DNA of 42,751 nt from CAZCGA01 sp964498075 (GTDB lineage Bacteria; Desulfobacterota; Binatia; HRBIN30), in NCBI GenBank assembly GCA_964498075.1, contig CAZCGA010000044.1, positions 1 to 42,751 on the forward strand. The letters run 5' to 3'. Shown here in pieces: positions 1 through 7,892 of this stretch (position 1 is its first letter; every line of letters begins with the position of its first letter). The translations under genes and the position numbers were made by a program. Below the pieces are notes generated by a model. That model ran no database searches. It was given only the letters and a program-made list of their open reading frames with translations, and had not been told where the DNA came from.

Positions 1-254
1 TCGCTGAACACGATCGTCAGCTGGCGGCGCTCGCCGACTTCGGCGGGGCTGGGTGCCGCCGGTGCCAGCTCAGGTGGAGCGGCGGGCGGCGGTGCCGCGG
101 ACTCGCTCAGAGCGGCGCCGCACCGACGACAGAACTTCGCGGCGGCCGGGTTGGTCCCCCCGCAAGCGGCGCAGGGCACCTCCATCTTTGCCCCGCACGC
201 GGTGCAGAAGAGCGAATCGGCAAGGTTCTCGGCCTGACACTTGGCGCAGCGCAT
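1..254 (-). CDS. Double zinc-ribbon protein, probable N-terminus of an adenylate/guanylate cyclase-type regulator (partial)
   Basis: The gene starts at 254 and runs off the left edge, so only about 84 residues are visible. Four CxxC pairs form two zinc ribbons: MRCAKCQAEN and FCTACGAK, then PCAACGG and FCRRCGAAL. A Pro/Ala-rich linker follows, and then GERRQLTIVFSD. In known proteins the GERRQLTV(M/I)F stretch opens the class III nucleotidyl cyclase catalytic domain, often followed by an AAA+/TPR region. The ribbons are seen directly. The cyclase identity is inferred from that short motif and the architecture, and the catalytic residues lie outside the window. Confidence 0.72.
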   Translation of the reverse strand, partial: MRCAKCQAENLADSLFCTACGAKMEVPCAACGGTNPAAAKFCRRCGAALSESAAPPPAAPPELAPAAPSPAEVGERRQLTIVFS

Positions 255-403
255 CGGCGTGCCGGGTCTCTACCACACTTCGGGCGGCTGACCACCGGGC
301 TGGCCGGTCGAAAAGCGCGGCTACGCGCCGCGATCCGCCAAGCACTGGCATCCCCAAACGATCACGAGCATCACAAGAAAAAAAGGGGTTCGCTGAACCA
401 CTC

Positions 404-491
404 CGCCGGTGCTGCGGGCCGCGCTTGGCCGACAGCGCCGGGCGGGTGTTTCTGCGCTTCGAGGATCACAGCTGGACGTTCGGCGATCAGA
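404..491 (+). pseudogene. Remnant of an acyl-CoA synthetase N-terminus
   Basis: Read in frame 2, this stretch gives RLADSAGRVFLRFEDHSWTF. It matches CADSAERVFLRFEERSWTF, near the start of the intact acyl-CoA synthetase at 1465, at both protein and DNA level. The similarity stops at the 3' end of the nucleotidyltransferase gene (487), and nothing else of the enzyme is present here. It looks like the scar of a second copy disrupted by a deletion or by arrival of the 487-1232 module. Confidence 0.6.
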
Positions 492-1005
492 TCGACGGCG
501 AGCGTACCCGCGCCAGCCGGTCGAGCACACCCCATTCACCGCTCCAATGCTCAATGTAGGCCCAGTCCAGTCCGGGCAGTTGAATCAGTCCTTGGAGATC
601 GATCTGGTCCTTGGGGCGGTCAGCGATCAGCTTCATGACGATGAGATCCTCTGGACTCGCAACGTGGACGCCGCCTTCCAGGCGGGCACGACGAATCACT
701 TCCTGCTGATAGGTGGTCTTCGATGCCTGGACCTCCAGGACCGTCAGCTGATCGGCTGACGCGAAACGGACGAAGTCCGGGCCTGAACGTAGATCGGCGC
801 CATACTCGCGAGTGACCGAAAAGCCCTGCGCCGCCAGCGCCTCTTTGAGTCGCCCCATTCCCGCGCCAGTGGCCTCGACAGTCACGTCGATATCCATCGT
901 GAAGCGCGGCTCCAACCATACATTTACCGCGTGTGCCCCGATCACAACGTACTTGACGCCGGCACGCTCCAGCAGCTCGGCAAGCTCGCTGATCCGGCTG
1001 CTCAT
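487..1005 (-). CDS. Nucleotidyltransferase fold protein (AbiEii/MNT-like)
   Basis: A 172-residue protein. Residues 17-41 include YVVIGAHAVNVWLEPRF followed by TMDIDV. This is the pattern of minimal polymerase-beta-like nucleotidyltransferases: a small-residue helix start, then a DxD metal-binding pair. EDLIVMKLIADRPKDQIDL further on is the usual C-terminal helix of this group, where the second conserved Asp region lies. Family members are often toxins or antitoxins that transfer nucleotides to tRNA or protein. The ATG overlaps the stop of the upstream small gene (ATGA), so the two are probably translationally coupled. The target is unknown. Confidence 0.72.
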   Translation of the reverse strand: MSSRISELAELLERAGVKYVVIGAHAVNVWLEPRFTMDIDVTVEATGAGMGRLKEALAAQGFSVTREYGADLRSGPDFVRFASADQLTVLEVQASKTTYQQEVIRRARLEGGVHVASPEDLIVMKLIADRPKDQIDLQGLIQLPGLDWAYIEHWSGEWGVLDRLARVRSPSI

Positions 1006-1232
1006 GGCCGATACAGGCCGCGGGCGCGGGCGCGTTCGTAGAACGGGCTTGGGTCGTCATCATGCGCCGAGACCCGCGCTGACTCGCGCCCGCTGAGATA
1101 GAGCTCCCAGCTGCGTCGCAATCGCTGATCGATCGGCAGGGCACGATGCTGCGCGGCCGCCGCGTCGTGCGAGGCACGCTTGTACTCACCCAGCTTGCGC
1201 ATGAGGTCACGATCGCGCTGCGATACCGGCAT
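1002..1232 (-). CDS. Small charged partner of the nucleotidyltransferase
   Basis: A 76-residue protein starting at the ATG at 1232 (a TTG two codons upstream is possible). It is rich in Arg, Asp and Ala, with SQRDRDLMRKLGEYKRA near the start and FYERARARGLYRP at the end. It has no membrane segment and no domain I recognise. It lies directly upstream of the nucleotidyltransferase with a 4-bp overlap, the usual layout of a two-gene toxin-antitoxin or regulator-effector pair. A partner role is inferred only from position and size. Confidence 0.55.
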   Translation of the reverse strand: MPVSQRDRDLMRKLGEYKRASHDAAAAQHRALPIDQRLRRSWELYLSGRESARVSAHDDDPSPFYERARARGLYRP

Positions 1233-1398
1233 GTGCAAACTCTAGCACAACTATCGGTGCCAATTGGAGCCGGGTGAAAGGCGGGTCTGCGGCTCTAGAG
1301 CCTGCGGCCGGCGTCATTTCTATGGCCCGATCCCCGTTGGGTCGCGGCAGGGTTCCAAGTCCGAGGCTGCAAAACCGGGGTCAACTCGGGTTCGTTCG

Positions 1399-1428
1399 TT
1401 GACAGGGCGCGCGCTGGGCTGGTATCCG
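1399..1428 (+). promoter_or_regulatory. Candidate sigma70-like promoter of the acyl-CoA synthetase gene
   Basis: A perfect TTGACA at 1399-1404 is followed 18 bp later by TATCCG at 1423-1428. A TG lies just upstream (TGGTATCCG, extended -10 style). It lies about 37 bp before the ATG at 1465. The -35 is strong but the -10 is weak, so this is a moderate call. Confidence 0.38.
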
Positions 1429-1464
1429 ACGACTAACGCTTGTTCATCCAAAGACGCTCGACCC

Positions 1465-3186
1465 ATGGATCCCACCACCGTTGAGATGCCGAGTGAGGGA
1501 CCGTCGCCGACGATGGCGGCGGCGCTACGGGCGCGTTGTGCGGACAGCGCGGAGCGCGTATTTCTGCGCTTCGAGGAGCGCAGCTGGACGTTCGCCCACG
1601 CGTTCCGCGAGTCCTGCCGCTTTGCCAACCTGTTCCTGCAGGATCGTGATCCGGCGCGCCCGTTCCACGTCGGCGTGTTGATGGATAACCTGCCGGCCTT
1701 CGTGTTCACCGAGCTCGGCTGCGGACTCGCGGGCGCCACCCTCGTCGGGCTCAATCCGACCCGCACCGGCGCCTTCCTGGCGCGCGACATCGCCTATGCG
1801 GATTGCCAGATCGTCCTCGTCGAGGCGCGCTATGCCGAGCAGCTTCAAGCGGCGCTGCAGAGCGATCCGGCGGTGCGCGTGAAGGTGTTCGTCGCTGACG
1901 CCGGCGACTGCGCGCTGTGGGCGCGGCTCGACGACGCACTCGCGACCGTGTCGGCGAGCGATCCCGAGGTGGCCGTCGAGCCGACCGATCTGCTGATGAT
2001 CATCTTCACGTCGGGAACGACGAAAGCACCCAAAGGCGTGCTCAACAGCCACGGGCGCTTGATGCTGCTCGGCTGGGGCGCGTCGGTGCACATGTGCAAG
2101 TTCAGTCCGGCCGACACTGTCTATTCCGCGATGCCCCTCTTCCATGCGAACGCGCAGATCCTCGCGCTCATCCCGGCGTTGACCGCCGGTGGGTGTATCG
2201 CGCTGGTGCGCCGCTTCAGCAAGACCAGCTTCCTCACCGACGTTCGGCGTTACGGCGCGACGCTGTTCAACTACGTGGGGACGCCGTTCGCTTACATCAT
2301 GGATACGCCGGCGCGTCCGGACGACGCGGACAACCCGCTGCGGCTGGCGTACGGCAATGAGGCGCCGCGGCAGTACATCGATGCGTTCGCCAAGCGCTTC
2401 GGCTGCCAGGTCATCGACGGCTACGGCGCCAGCGAAGTGGGAGTCGGTTTCTCGCGTGATCCGAGCGATCCGCCGCGCAGCCTCGGGCGTGCCGCCGGCG
2501 TCCAGATCATCAACGAGCGCGACGAGGAATGCGCGGCGGCACGCTTTGACGAGACCGGGCGACTGCTGAATGCGGATGAAGCGGTCGGTGAGATCGTCAA
2601 CACCGGCGGCGTGTTCATGTTCGAAGGCTACTACAAGGACGAGGAGTCCACCCGCCAACGCACGCGCCACGGCTGGTTCTACACCGGCGACCTCGGCTAC
2701 CGCGATGCCGACGGCTTCATTTACTTCGCCGGACGCGACGCCGAATGGCTGCGCGTCGGCGGCGAGAACTTCCTGGCGCGGCCGATCGAGGACATCGTCT
2801 GTCGCCACCCGGACGTGATGCTGGCGAGCGTCTACGGCGTACCCGACCCGGAAGCCGGTGACCAGGTGATGGCGACGATCAAGCTGCGCAGCGGCGGCAC
2901 GTTCGACCCCGTGGCCTTCGCCACGTTCATCGATGGCGCGGCCGATCTGCCGCCACGCTGGCGGCCGACCTTTCTTCGCATCGCCGGCGAGCTGCTGGTG
3001 ACGCACACCAACAAGGTCTTAAAGCGGGTGCTGCGGCGCGAGAAGTTCCTCATCGATCGGATCACCGATCCGGTGTACTGGCGTCCACGCGGCGCGCGCG
3101 CCTTTCAGCAGTTCACCGCGGATGACCTGACCACGTTGCGCGAGCGCTTCGCGCGTGCCGGCCACGCCGACCGCATGGAGGAGTGA
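1465..3186 (+). CDS. Acyl-CoA synthetase (AMP-forming), long-chain/FadD-like
   Basis: A 573-residue ANL-superfamily enzyme that activates a carboxylic acid to its CoA thioester via an acyl-adenylate. Visible motifs: P-loop IIFTSGTTKAPKGVLNSHGR, the adenine pocket IDGYGASEVGVGF, GWFYTGDLGYRDADGF with the conserved Asp, the hinge GRDAEWLRVGGENF, and a C-terminal catalytic Lys in TNKVLKRVLRRE. The frame is open back to 1264, but I choose the ATG at 1465 because family similarity begins soon after it. The overall pattern is closest to FATP/FadD17-type very-long-chain synthetases. It heads the CoA-metabolism cluster. The substrate cannot be read from sequence. Confidence 0.88.
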   Translation: MDPTTVEMPSEGPSPTMAAALRARCADSAERVFLRFEERSWTFAHAFRESCRFANLFLQDRDPARPFHVGVLMDNLPAFVFTELGCGLAGATLVGLNPTRTGAFLARDIAYADCQIVLVEARYAEQLQAALQSDPAVRVKVFVADAGDCALWARLDDALATVSASDPEVAVEPTDLLMIIFTSGTTKAPKGVLNSHGRLMLLGWGASVHMCKFSPADTVYSAMPLFHANAQILALIPALTAGGCIALVRRFSKTSFLTDVRRYGATLFNYVGTPFAYIMDTPARPDDADNPLRLAYGNEAPRQYIDAFAKRFGCQVIDGYGASEVGVGFSRDPSDPPRSLGRAAGVQIINERDEECAAARFDETGRLLNADEAVGEIVNTGGVFMFEGYYKDEESTRQRTRHGWFYTGDLGYRDADGFIYFAGRDAEWLRVGGENFLARPIEDIVCRHPDVMLASVYGVPDPEAGDQVMATIKLRSGGTFDPVAFATFIDGAADLPPRWRPTFLRIAGELLVTHTNKVLKRVLRREKFLIDRITDPVYWRPRGARAFQQFTADDLTTLRERFARAGHADRMEE

Positions 3187-3220
3187 ACGGAGCCTATGCG
3201 CGGCGATACTGCTGGACGCG

Positions 3221-3326
3221 GCCCCCTCCCTGACCCTCCCCCGTTGCCGGAAGTGGCAACAGGGGAGGGAACCTCTTCCTCCTCCCCCGTGAACAATTCC
3301 GTGAACGGGGGAGGCCGGGAGGGGGC
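3221..3326. repeat. Nested palindromic repeat (three-stem) in the intergenic region
   Basis: An outer stem (GCCCCCTCCC at 3221-3230 with GGGAGGGGGC at 3317-3326) encloses two hairpins. The first pairs 3234-3248 with 3255-3269 (CCCTCCCC and GTTGCC arms around a GGAAGT loop). The second pairs CCTCCCCCG at 3281-3289 with CGGGGGAGG at 3306-3314. It resembles REP-type extragenic palindromes and could also affect mRNA ends between the flanking genes. Confidence 0.6.
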
Positions 3327-3349
3327 GCGCCATGAGGAGACGCACCGCC

Positions 3350-4462
3350 ATGACTGACCAGCGCAAACCCCCGCACGGGCTCGCCTTCGCTCCGGTGAAG
3401 GTCGGTGTGCTCATCGACATCGACATGGGCACGAAGGAAGACTTCCTGGCTACGCTGCGCTTCGGGTTCGACGAAGCCGTCGACGCGGGTGTGATCACGC
3501 GTCCCGTCGAGCTGACCGTGAAGGAAGCCATCGGCTTGCCCCGCCTGGAAGCGAAGAACACCATCGACGGCTATCTCGACCTCGTCGGTCAGGGCGTGCT
3601 CTGCACGATCGGCCCGCTGGTGACCGACAACTCGCTGGCGCTCGCCCCGATCATCAACGAGACCGGCGTGCCGGCGGTGACGTGGACGGGCACCGACCGC
3701 TACCACGGTGAGTACTGCTTCAACCTCGGCAACGGCGGCCTGGCGGAAGAGGCGGCCATCATGGCGACGTGGATCCGCCGCAACGGCTACCAGACGGTCG
3801 GGATGATTCACGAGATCAGCCCGGGCGGCGTCGAGTACGCCTCGAACTTCCGCTACTACGCCGCCCGCGAGGGCCTCGACATCCTCATCGAGGCGTACAC
3901 CACGCAAGTCCCCGACGACCTCGAAGGCGTCCTGCGCAAGCTCCGCGATCAGAAGCCCGACTGCTTGGCGTACCTCGGCTACGGCTACCCGACCATTCTG
4001 ATGGGTCCGATGTTCAAGAGTCTGAGCTGGAGTCCGCCGCGCATCATGACCTCGGCATTCCAGTTCTGCTACGCCAAGCCGGAGTGGATGGCGGCGCTCG
4101 AAGGGTGGTACGGCATCGACCAAATGTGCGAGGCCAACCCGCGGCTGCAGCCGATGTTCGACCGCGTCGCCGCGCGCCTCGGCAAACGCCGCGATCACAC
4201 CGTGACCGCGTTGAGCTACGACACCGCCCGCCTGATTGCCGAAGGCCTGGCGCGCGCCAACTTGCTCACGCCGAAGGGCCTGAAGGAAGGGTTGGAGAAG
4301 GTGCGTATGCTACCCGCCGTCAACGGCGGCCCGCGCACCCACATGAGCCTCGGCCCCTACGATCACAAGGCGTACAAGGGCGACTGGCTGGTGATCCGCA
4401 AGATCGAGGGCGGACGGACGGTGTTCGTGGGTTTGCACGAGCCGGCGCCGCTGCCGTGCTGA
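3350..4462 (+). CDS. Periplasmic-binding-protein type 1 (Leu/Ile/Val-like) domain protein without signal peptide
   Basis: A 370-residue protein of the type 1 periplasmic binding fold used by branched-chain amino-acid ABC receptors and AmiC-like sensors. Typical elements: VKVGVLIDIDMG at the start, VLCTIGPLVTDNSLALAPII, and GVPAVTWTGTDRYHGEYCF. The start at 3350 is preferred because GGAGA lies 9 bp upstream; the ATG at 3332 adds only six residues. Neither start has a hydrophobic leader, so the protein appears cytoplasmic, and no permease or ATPase genes are nearby. It sits between acyl-CoA synthetase genes and may be an intracellular sensor or carrier of acyl or amide ligands. The fold is well supported; the role is inferred. 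Confidence 0.8.
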   Translation: MTDQRKPPHGLAFAPVKVGVLIDIDMGTKEDFLATLRFGFDEAVDAGVITRPVELTVKEAIGLPRLEAKNTIDGYLDLVGQGVLCTIGPLVTDNSLALAPIINETGVPAVTWTGTDRYHGEYCFNLGNGGLAEEAAIMATWIRRNGYQTVGMIHEISPGGVEYASNFRYYAAREGLDILIEAYTTQVPDDLEGVLRKLRDQKPDCLAYLGYGYPTILMGPMFKSLSWSPPRIMTSAFQFCYAKPEWMAALEGWYGIDQMCEANPRLQPMFDRVAARLGKRRDHTVTALSYDTARLIAEGLARANLLTPKGLKEGLEKVRMLPAVNGGPRTHMSLGPYDHKAYKGDWLVIRKIEGGRTVFVGLHEPAPLPC

Positions 4463-4542
4463 TGCCAAACGCCGTCGACCCCTCGCAGATGCCGCGCCGG
4501 GCCGCTATGGATCGAGGAACGCCACAACTGTGGAGGGCAGGC

Positions 4543-5127
4543 ATGACGAGAAAGGACGACGAAGCACCACCCAACGTTCCCATGGGCTTCCTCACACAGA
4601 AGCTCTTCGACGCACGCACCATCCTCATCTGCCGAGAGATCGATTCAGAGCTGGCACAAGCGGTGATCGCGCAGGCCCTGGCGCTGGCGGCCGTGTCGGA
4701 CAACGACATCACCGTCTACGTGCACTCGCCCGGCGGACACGTCGAATCGTCCGACACGATCCACGATCTGTTCACGTTCATCCGGCCACGGATCCGCATG
4801 ATCGGTACCGGCTGGGTGGCGAGCGGCGGCGTGCACATCTTCCTCGCCGCCGAGAAGGAAGATCGCTACTGCCTGCCGAACACCCGCTTCCTCATCCATC
4901 AACCCGTCGGGGGTGCCGGGGGCCGCGCCACGGACATCGAGATCGAGGCGGTGGAGATCCTCAAGGCACGCGCCCGCCTGAACCGCATCATTGCAGAGAA
5001 GACCGGTCAGCTGCTCAAGAAGATCGAGAAGGATACCGAGCGCAATTTCTGGATGTCCGCCATCGAGGCCAAGGAGTACGGCATCGTCGGCAAGATCATC
5101 TCGTCGGCGGACGAGCTGAAGCGCTGA
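4543..5127 (+). CDS. ClpP-like serine protease
   Basis: A 194-residue protein of the ClpP/crotonase fold. The start at 4543 has a good ribosome site (GGAGGGCAG). Catalytic features: TVYVHSPGG oxyanion region, the nucleophile Ser in TGWVASGGVHIFLAA, His in RFLIHQPVGG, and Asp in KIEKDTERNFWMSA. The triad appears complete, though the Ser context (VASGG) differs from the classical ASMG of ClpP. No clpX or trigger-factor gene adjoins it. Instead it lies 17 bp upstream of an acyl-CoA ligase, so it is probably a secondary ClpP paralogue that may work without, or with a distant, unfoldase. Confidence 0.85.
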   Translation: MTRKDDEAPPNVPMGFLTQKLFDARTILICREIDSELAQAVIAQALALAAVSDNDITVYVHSPGGHVESSDTIHDLFTFIRPRIRMIGTGWVASGGVHIFLAAEKEDRYCLPNTRFLIHQPVGGAGGRATDIEIEAVEILKARARLNRIIAEKTGQLLKKIEKDTERNFWMSAIEAKEYGIVGKIISSADELKR

Positions 5128-5144
5128 GCGACGCGCACGCGGTG

Positions 5145-6671
5145 ATGAACGGCTCGCTGCTGCTGCCCACCACTGCCGACTTCCTCCGCTTGCAGGGCCG
5201 CCGCCGCGCCGCGCAAGGCGGACTGTTCTTCGCGGACCGGCAGATCACCTACGGCGAGCTGTCGGCCGCCGTCGATGCGCTCGCGGCATGGCTGGCGAAG
5301 CGCGGCCTTGGCGCCGGCGATCATGTCGGGGTCATCGCCGCCAACGAGCCGGCCTTGGTGGCGATGATGTTCGCGGTGTGGGGCATCGGTGCCGTGGCGG
5401 TCCCGATCTCGGTACGTTCGACGCCGCCGGAGGCGACGCACCTGGTGAGCCACGCGCGGCTCAAGGCTGTGCTGTGCGACAGCGCGCGCGTCGATCTGGC
5501 GCGCGCGGCGGCCACGGCCGCGGCGATTCCCGCCTACGCGTGTGAACCCGACCTGCCGTTGCGCCCGCGCGTCGTGCGCCGCGCGCCCGTACAACGCTCG
5601 CACGCGCCGCGCCCGCCGCGGCCGGAGGCGCTCGCGGTGCTCGCGTACACGTCGGGCACCACCGGCAAACCCAAGGGTGTGATGGTGACGCATGCCAACC
5701 TGCTGTGGGCGACGCTCGCCTGTGCGACGGCCCGCGGTGACCGCCCCGACGGCGTCGGCGCGTGCCTGAGCCCACTGACGCACACGCCGGTGTTGGTGTC
5801 GCACTTGCTCTGCCGCGTCCTGCTTGGCGCCGGCGCGGTGCTGCTGGAAAAGTTCGACGTCGGTGCGGTGCTCGCTGCGACGGAGCGCTTCGGCATTACC
5901 GACCTGCCGCTGATTGCCGGCATGGTCTTCGACATCGTCGCGTTGCGGAGCATTCCTCCCGCGGTGCGCCGTACGGTCGAGAAAGTTTCGGTCGGCGGCG
6001 CTGCAACACCGATGCAGGCGAAGCACGATCTTGCCGCGATCTTCGACGGAGCGGAGATCATCGAGGCGTACGGGCAGAGCGAGTCGACCGACGGCGTGGC
6101 GATGGCGCGCGGTACCAGCGTGTTCGATCATCCGGGGACCGTCGGGCGGATGAACCCGTACGTGCACGTCGCGGTACGCCGTGCCGATGGCGCGCTCGCC
6201 GCCAGCGGCGAGGAGGGCGAGCTGGTCATCGGCGGCCCTACGGTCATGCCCGGCTACTACCGTGATACCGCAGCGACCGCCGCAACGATTCGCGACCGTT
6301 GGTTACACACCGGCGATCTCGGACGGCGGAATGACCAGGGCTACTTTTTCATCACCGGGCGCGTGAAAGACCTGATCATCACCGGCGGCGAGAACGTCTC
6401 GCCGGTCGAAGTCGAGGATGTGCTCCGTACGCATCCCGACGTCGCCGACGTCGCGGTGATCGGAACGCCACATCCGAAGTGGGGCGAGCAAGTCACCGCC
6501 GTGGTGGTGGCGAGAGCGGGGGCGCGCGTCGATCCCGCAGCATTGACCGACTACGCCGGGACGCGTCTCTCCGGCTTCAAAAAACCGCGCCGCGTCGAGT
6601 TCGTCGCCGCGCTGCCGCGCAACGCCGCCAATAAGGTACAGACCAATGTGCTGAAGCAACAGTTCAGCTGA
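5145..6671 (+). CDS. Class I adenylate-forming acyl-CoA ligase
   Basis: A 508-residue AMP-dependent CoA ligase. Motifs: P-loop LAYTSGTTGKPKGVMVTH, IIEAYGQSESTDGVAM, RWLHTGDLGRRNDQGYFF, the hinge GRVKDLIITGGENVSPVEVE, and the C-terminal catalytic Lys in AANKVQTNVLKQ. The ATG at 5145 has an in-frame GTG just before it at 5142, so the exact start is uncertain by one codon. It lies 17 bp after the ClpP-like gene and 11 bp before the CoA-transferase, suggesting one transcript. It probably activates a medium or long acid for the adjacent CaiB-type enzyme; the substrate is unknown. Confidence 0.88.
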   Translation: MNGSLLLPTTADFLRLQGRRRAAQGGLFFADRQITYGELSAAVDALAAWLAKRGLGAGDHVGVIAANEPALVAMMFAVWGIGAVAVPISVRSTPPEATHLVSHARLKAVLCDSARVDLARAAATAAAIPAYACEPDLPLRPRVVRRAPVQRSHAPRPPRPEALAVLAYTSGTTGKPKGVMVTHANLLWATLACATARGDRPDGVGACLSPLTHTPVLVSHLLCRVLLGAGAVLLEKFDVGAVLAATERFGITDLPLIAGMVFDIVALRSIPPAVRRTVEKVSVGGAATPMQAKHDLAAIFDGAEIIEAYGQSESTDGVAMARGTSVFDHPGTVGRMNPYVHVAVRRADGALAASGEEGELVIGGPTVMPGYYRDTAATAATIRDRWLHTGDLGRRNDQGYFFITGRVKDLIITGGENVSPVEVEDVLRTHPDVADVAVIGTPHPKWGEQVTAVVVARAGARVDPAALTDYAGTRLSGFKKPRRVEFVAALPRNAANKVQTNVLKQQFS

Positions 6672-6682
6672 AAGGCAGACAG

Positions 6683-7879
6683 ATGGAAAACCGAGGACCA
6701 CTGAAGGGCATCCGTGTCATCGACCTGAGCCATCAGGCCGCCGGGCCGTGGTGTACGACGCTGCTCGGCGACATGGGCGCCGATGTCTGGAAGATCGAGA
6801 AGCCGGACCGCGGCGACAGCATCCGCTACGCGCGCGGCGCCGACCCCAAGGTCGGCAGCTACAACTTCTGGGGCCTCAACCGCAACAAGAAGTCGGTGGG
6901 CGTCGACGTCAAGCACCCAGACGGCGTTGCCCTGGTCAGGGAAATGGTGGCGCACGCCGATGTTCTGGTGGAGAACTTCCGCCCCGGGGTCATGGACCGG
7001 CTTGGGCTCGGCTACGATCAGCTGCAGCCACTCAACCCGCGACTCATCTACGCGTCGATCACCGCGTTCGGGAAGACCGGACCGATCGCGCAGAACCCGG
7101 GCATGGATCTGATCCTGCAGGCAACCGGCGGCATGATGGGCCTGACGGGATTCCCGGAAGGTCCTCCGGCCAAAGCGGCGGGCCCGGTAGCCGACATTTC
7201 ATCGGGCATCTACGCCGCGTACGCTATTGCGCTGGCGTTGTACCACCGCACGCAGAGCGGCGTCGGGCAACGCATCGATCTGGCCATGCTCGACGCCGTG
7301 ATCTCGCTGCTCGCCGACATCTCGACGGCTTACCTGAATACCGGACAGGAGTACGCGAAGTTCGGCAACGGCCATCCCGATCTGGTGCCCTACCAAGCGT
7401 TCAAAGCGAGCGATGGCTACTTCATCGTTGCGTGCCTCACCAACGCCTTCTTCAAGCGTCTGTGCAAGGGGCTGGGCCGCGAGGACCTGTTGGAGAACCC
7501 CAAGTTCGCCACCAACACCATCCGCTGCCACAATCGCGAGGCGATCGTCGGCATCTTACAGGAGATCTTCCTCACCAACCGCTGCGACCACTGGATCAAG
7601 CTGTGCACCGACTTCGACGTGCCGTCGTGCCGCGTCAACGGCTTGAAGGAGCTGTTTGCGATGCAGCAGCTCGAGGCGATCGGCTCGGTGGCCGAGTGGG
7701 AGCATCCGAAGCTCGGCCCCTTCCGCACCATGAACGTGCCGTTTCACATGAGCGAGACGCCCGGCGCGCTGCGCATCCCGCCGCCCGGCCTCGCCGAGCA
7801 CACCGACGAGGTCCTCAAGCAGCTCGGCAAGTCCGACGAGGAGATTGCGCAGCTGCGCGCCGCCGGCGCCTGCGGGTGA
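6683..7879 (+). CDS. CaiB/BaiF family (class III) CoA-transferase
   Basis: A 398-residue formyl-CoA-transferase-family enzyme that moves CoA between acids through an aspartyl-CoA intermediate. Near the N-terminus are VIDLSHQAAGPWCTTLLGDM, GADVWKIEKPDRGD and NRNKKSVGVDVKHPDG. The catalytic Asp is in NPGMDLILQATGGMMGLTG. Length is typical. It follows the ligase by 11 bp with AAAGG as ribosome site. In pathways such as carnitine, bile-acid or aromatic-acid degradation, such enzymes recycle CoA onto incoming acids. Here the partner ligase suggests the same, but the acid is unknown. Confidence 0.9.
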   Translation: MENRGPLKGIRVIDLSHQAAGPWCTTLLGDMGADVWKIEKPDRGDSIRYARGADPKVGSYNFWGLNRNKKSVGVDVKHPDGVALVREMVAHADVLVENFRPGVMDRLGLGYDQLQPLNPRLIYASITAFGKTGPIAQNPGMDLILQATGGMMGLTGFPEGPPAKAAGPVADISSGIYAAYAIALALYHRTQSGVGQRIDLAMLDAVISLLADISTAYLNTGQEYAKFGNGHPDLVPYQAFKASDGYFIVACLTNAFFKRLCKGLGREDLLENPKFATNTIRCHNREAIVGILQEIFLTNRCDHWIKLCTDFDVPSCRVNGLKELFAMQQLEAIGSVAEWEHPKLGPFRTMNVPFHMSETPGALRIPPPGLAEHTDEVLKQLGKSDEEIAQLRAAGACG

Positions 7880-7892
7880 GTATCCTCAGAGC

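Noticed and set aside
1525..3006. 493-residue open frame antisense to the first acyl-CoA synthetase
   Set aside because: It mirrors a gene with all ANL motifs; His/Arg/Ala-rich shadow typical of GC-rich DNA.
3350..4462. A complete branched-chain amino acid ABC transporter
   Set aside because: No permease or ATPase genes nearby, and the binding protein lacks a signal peptide.
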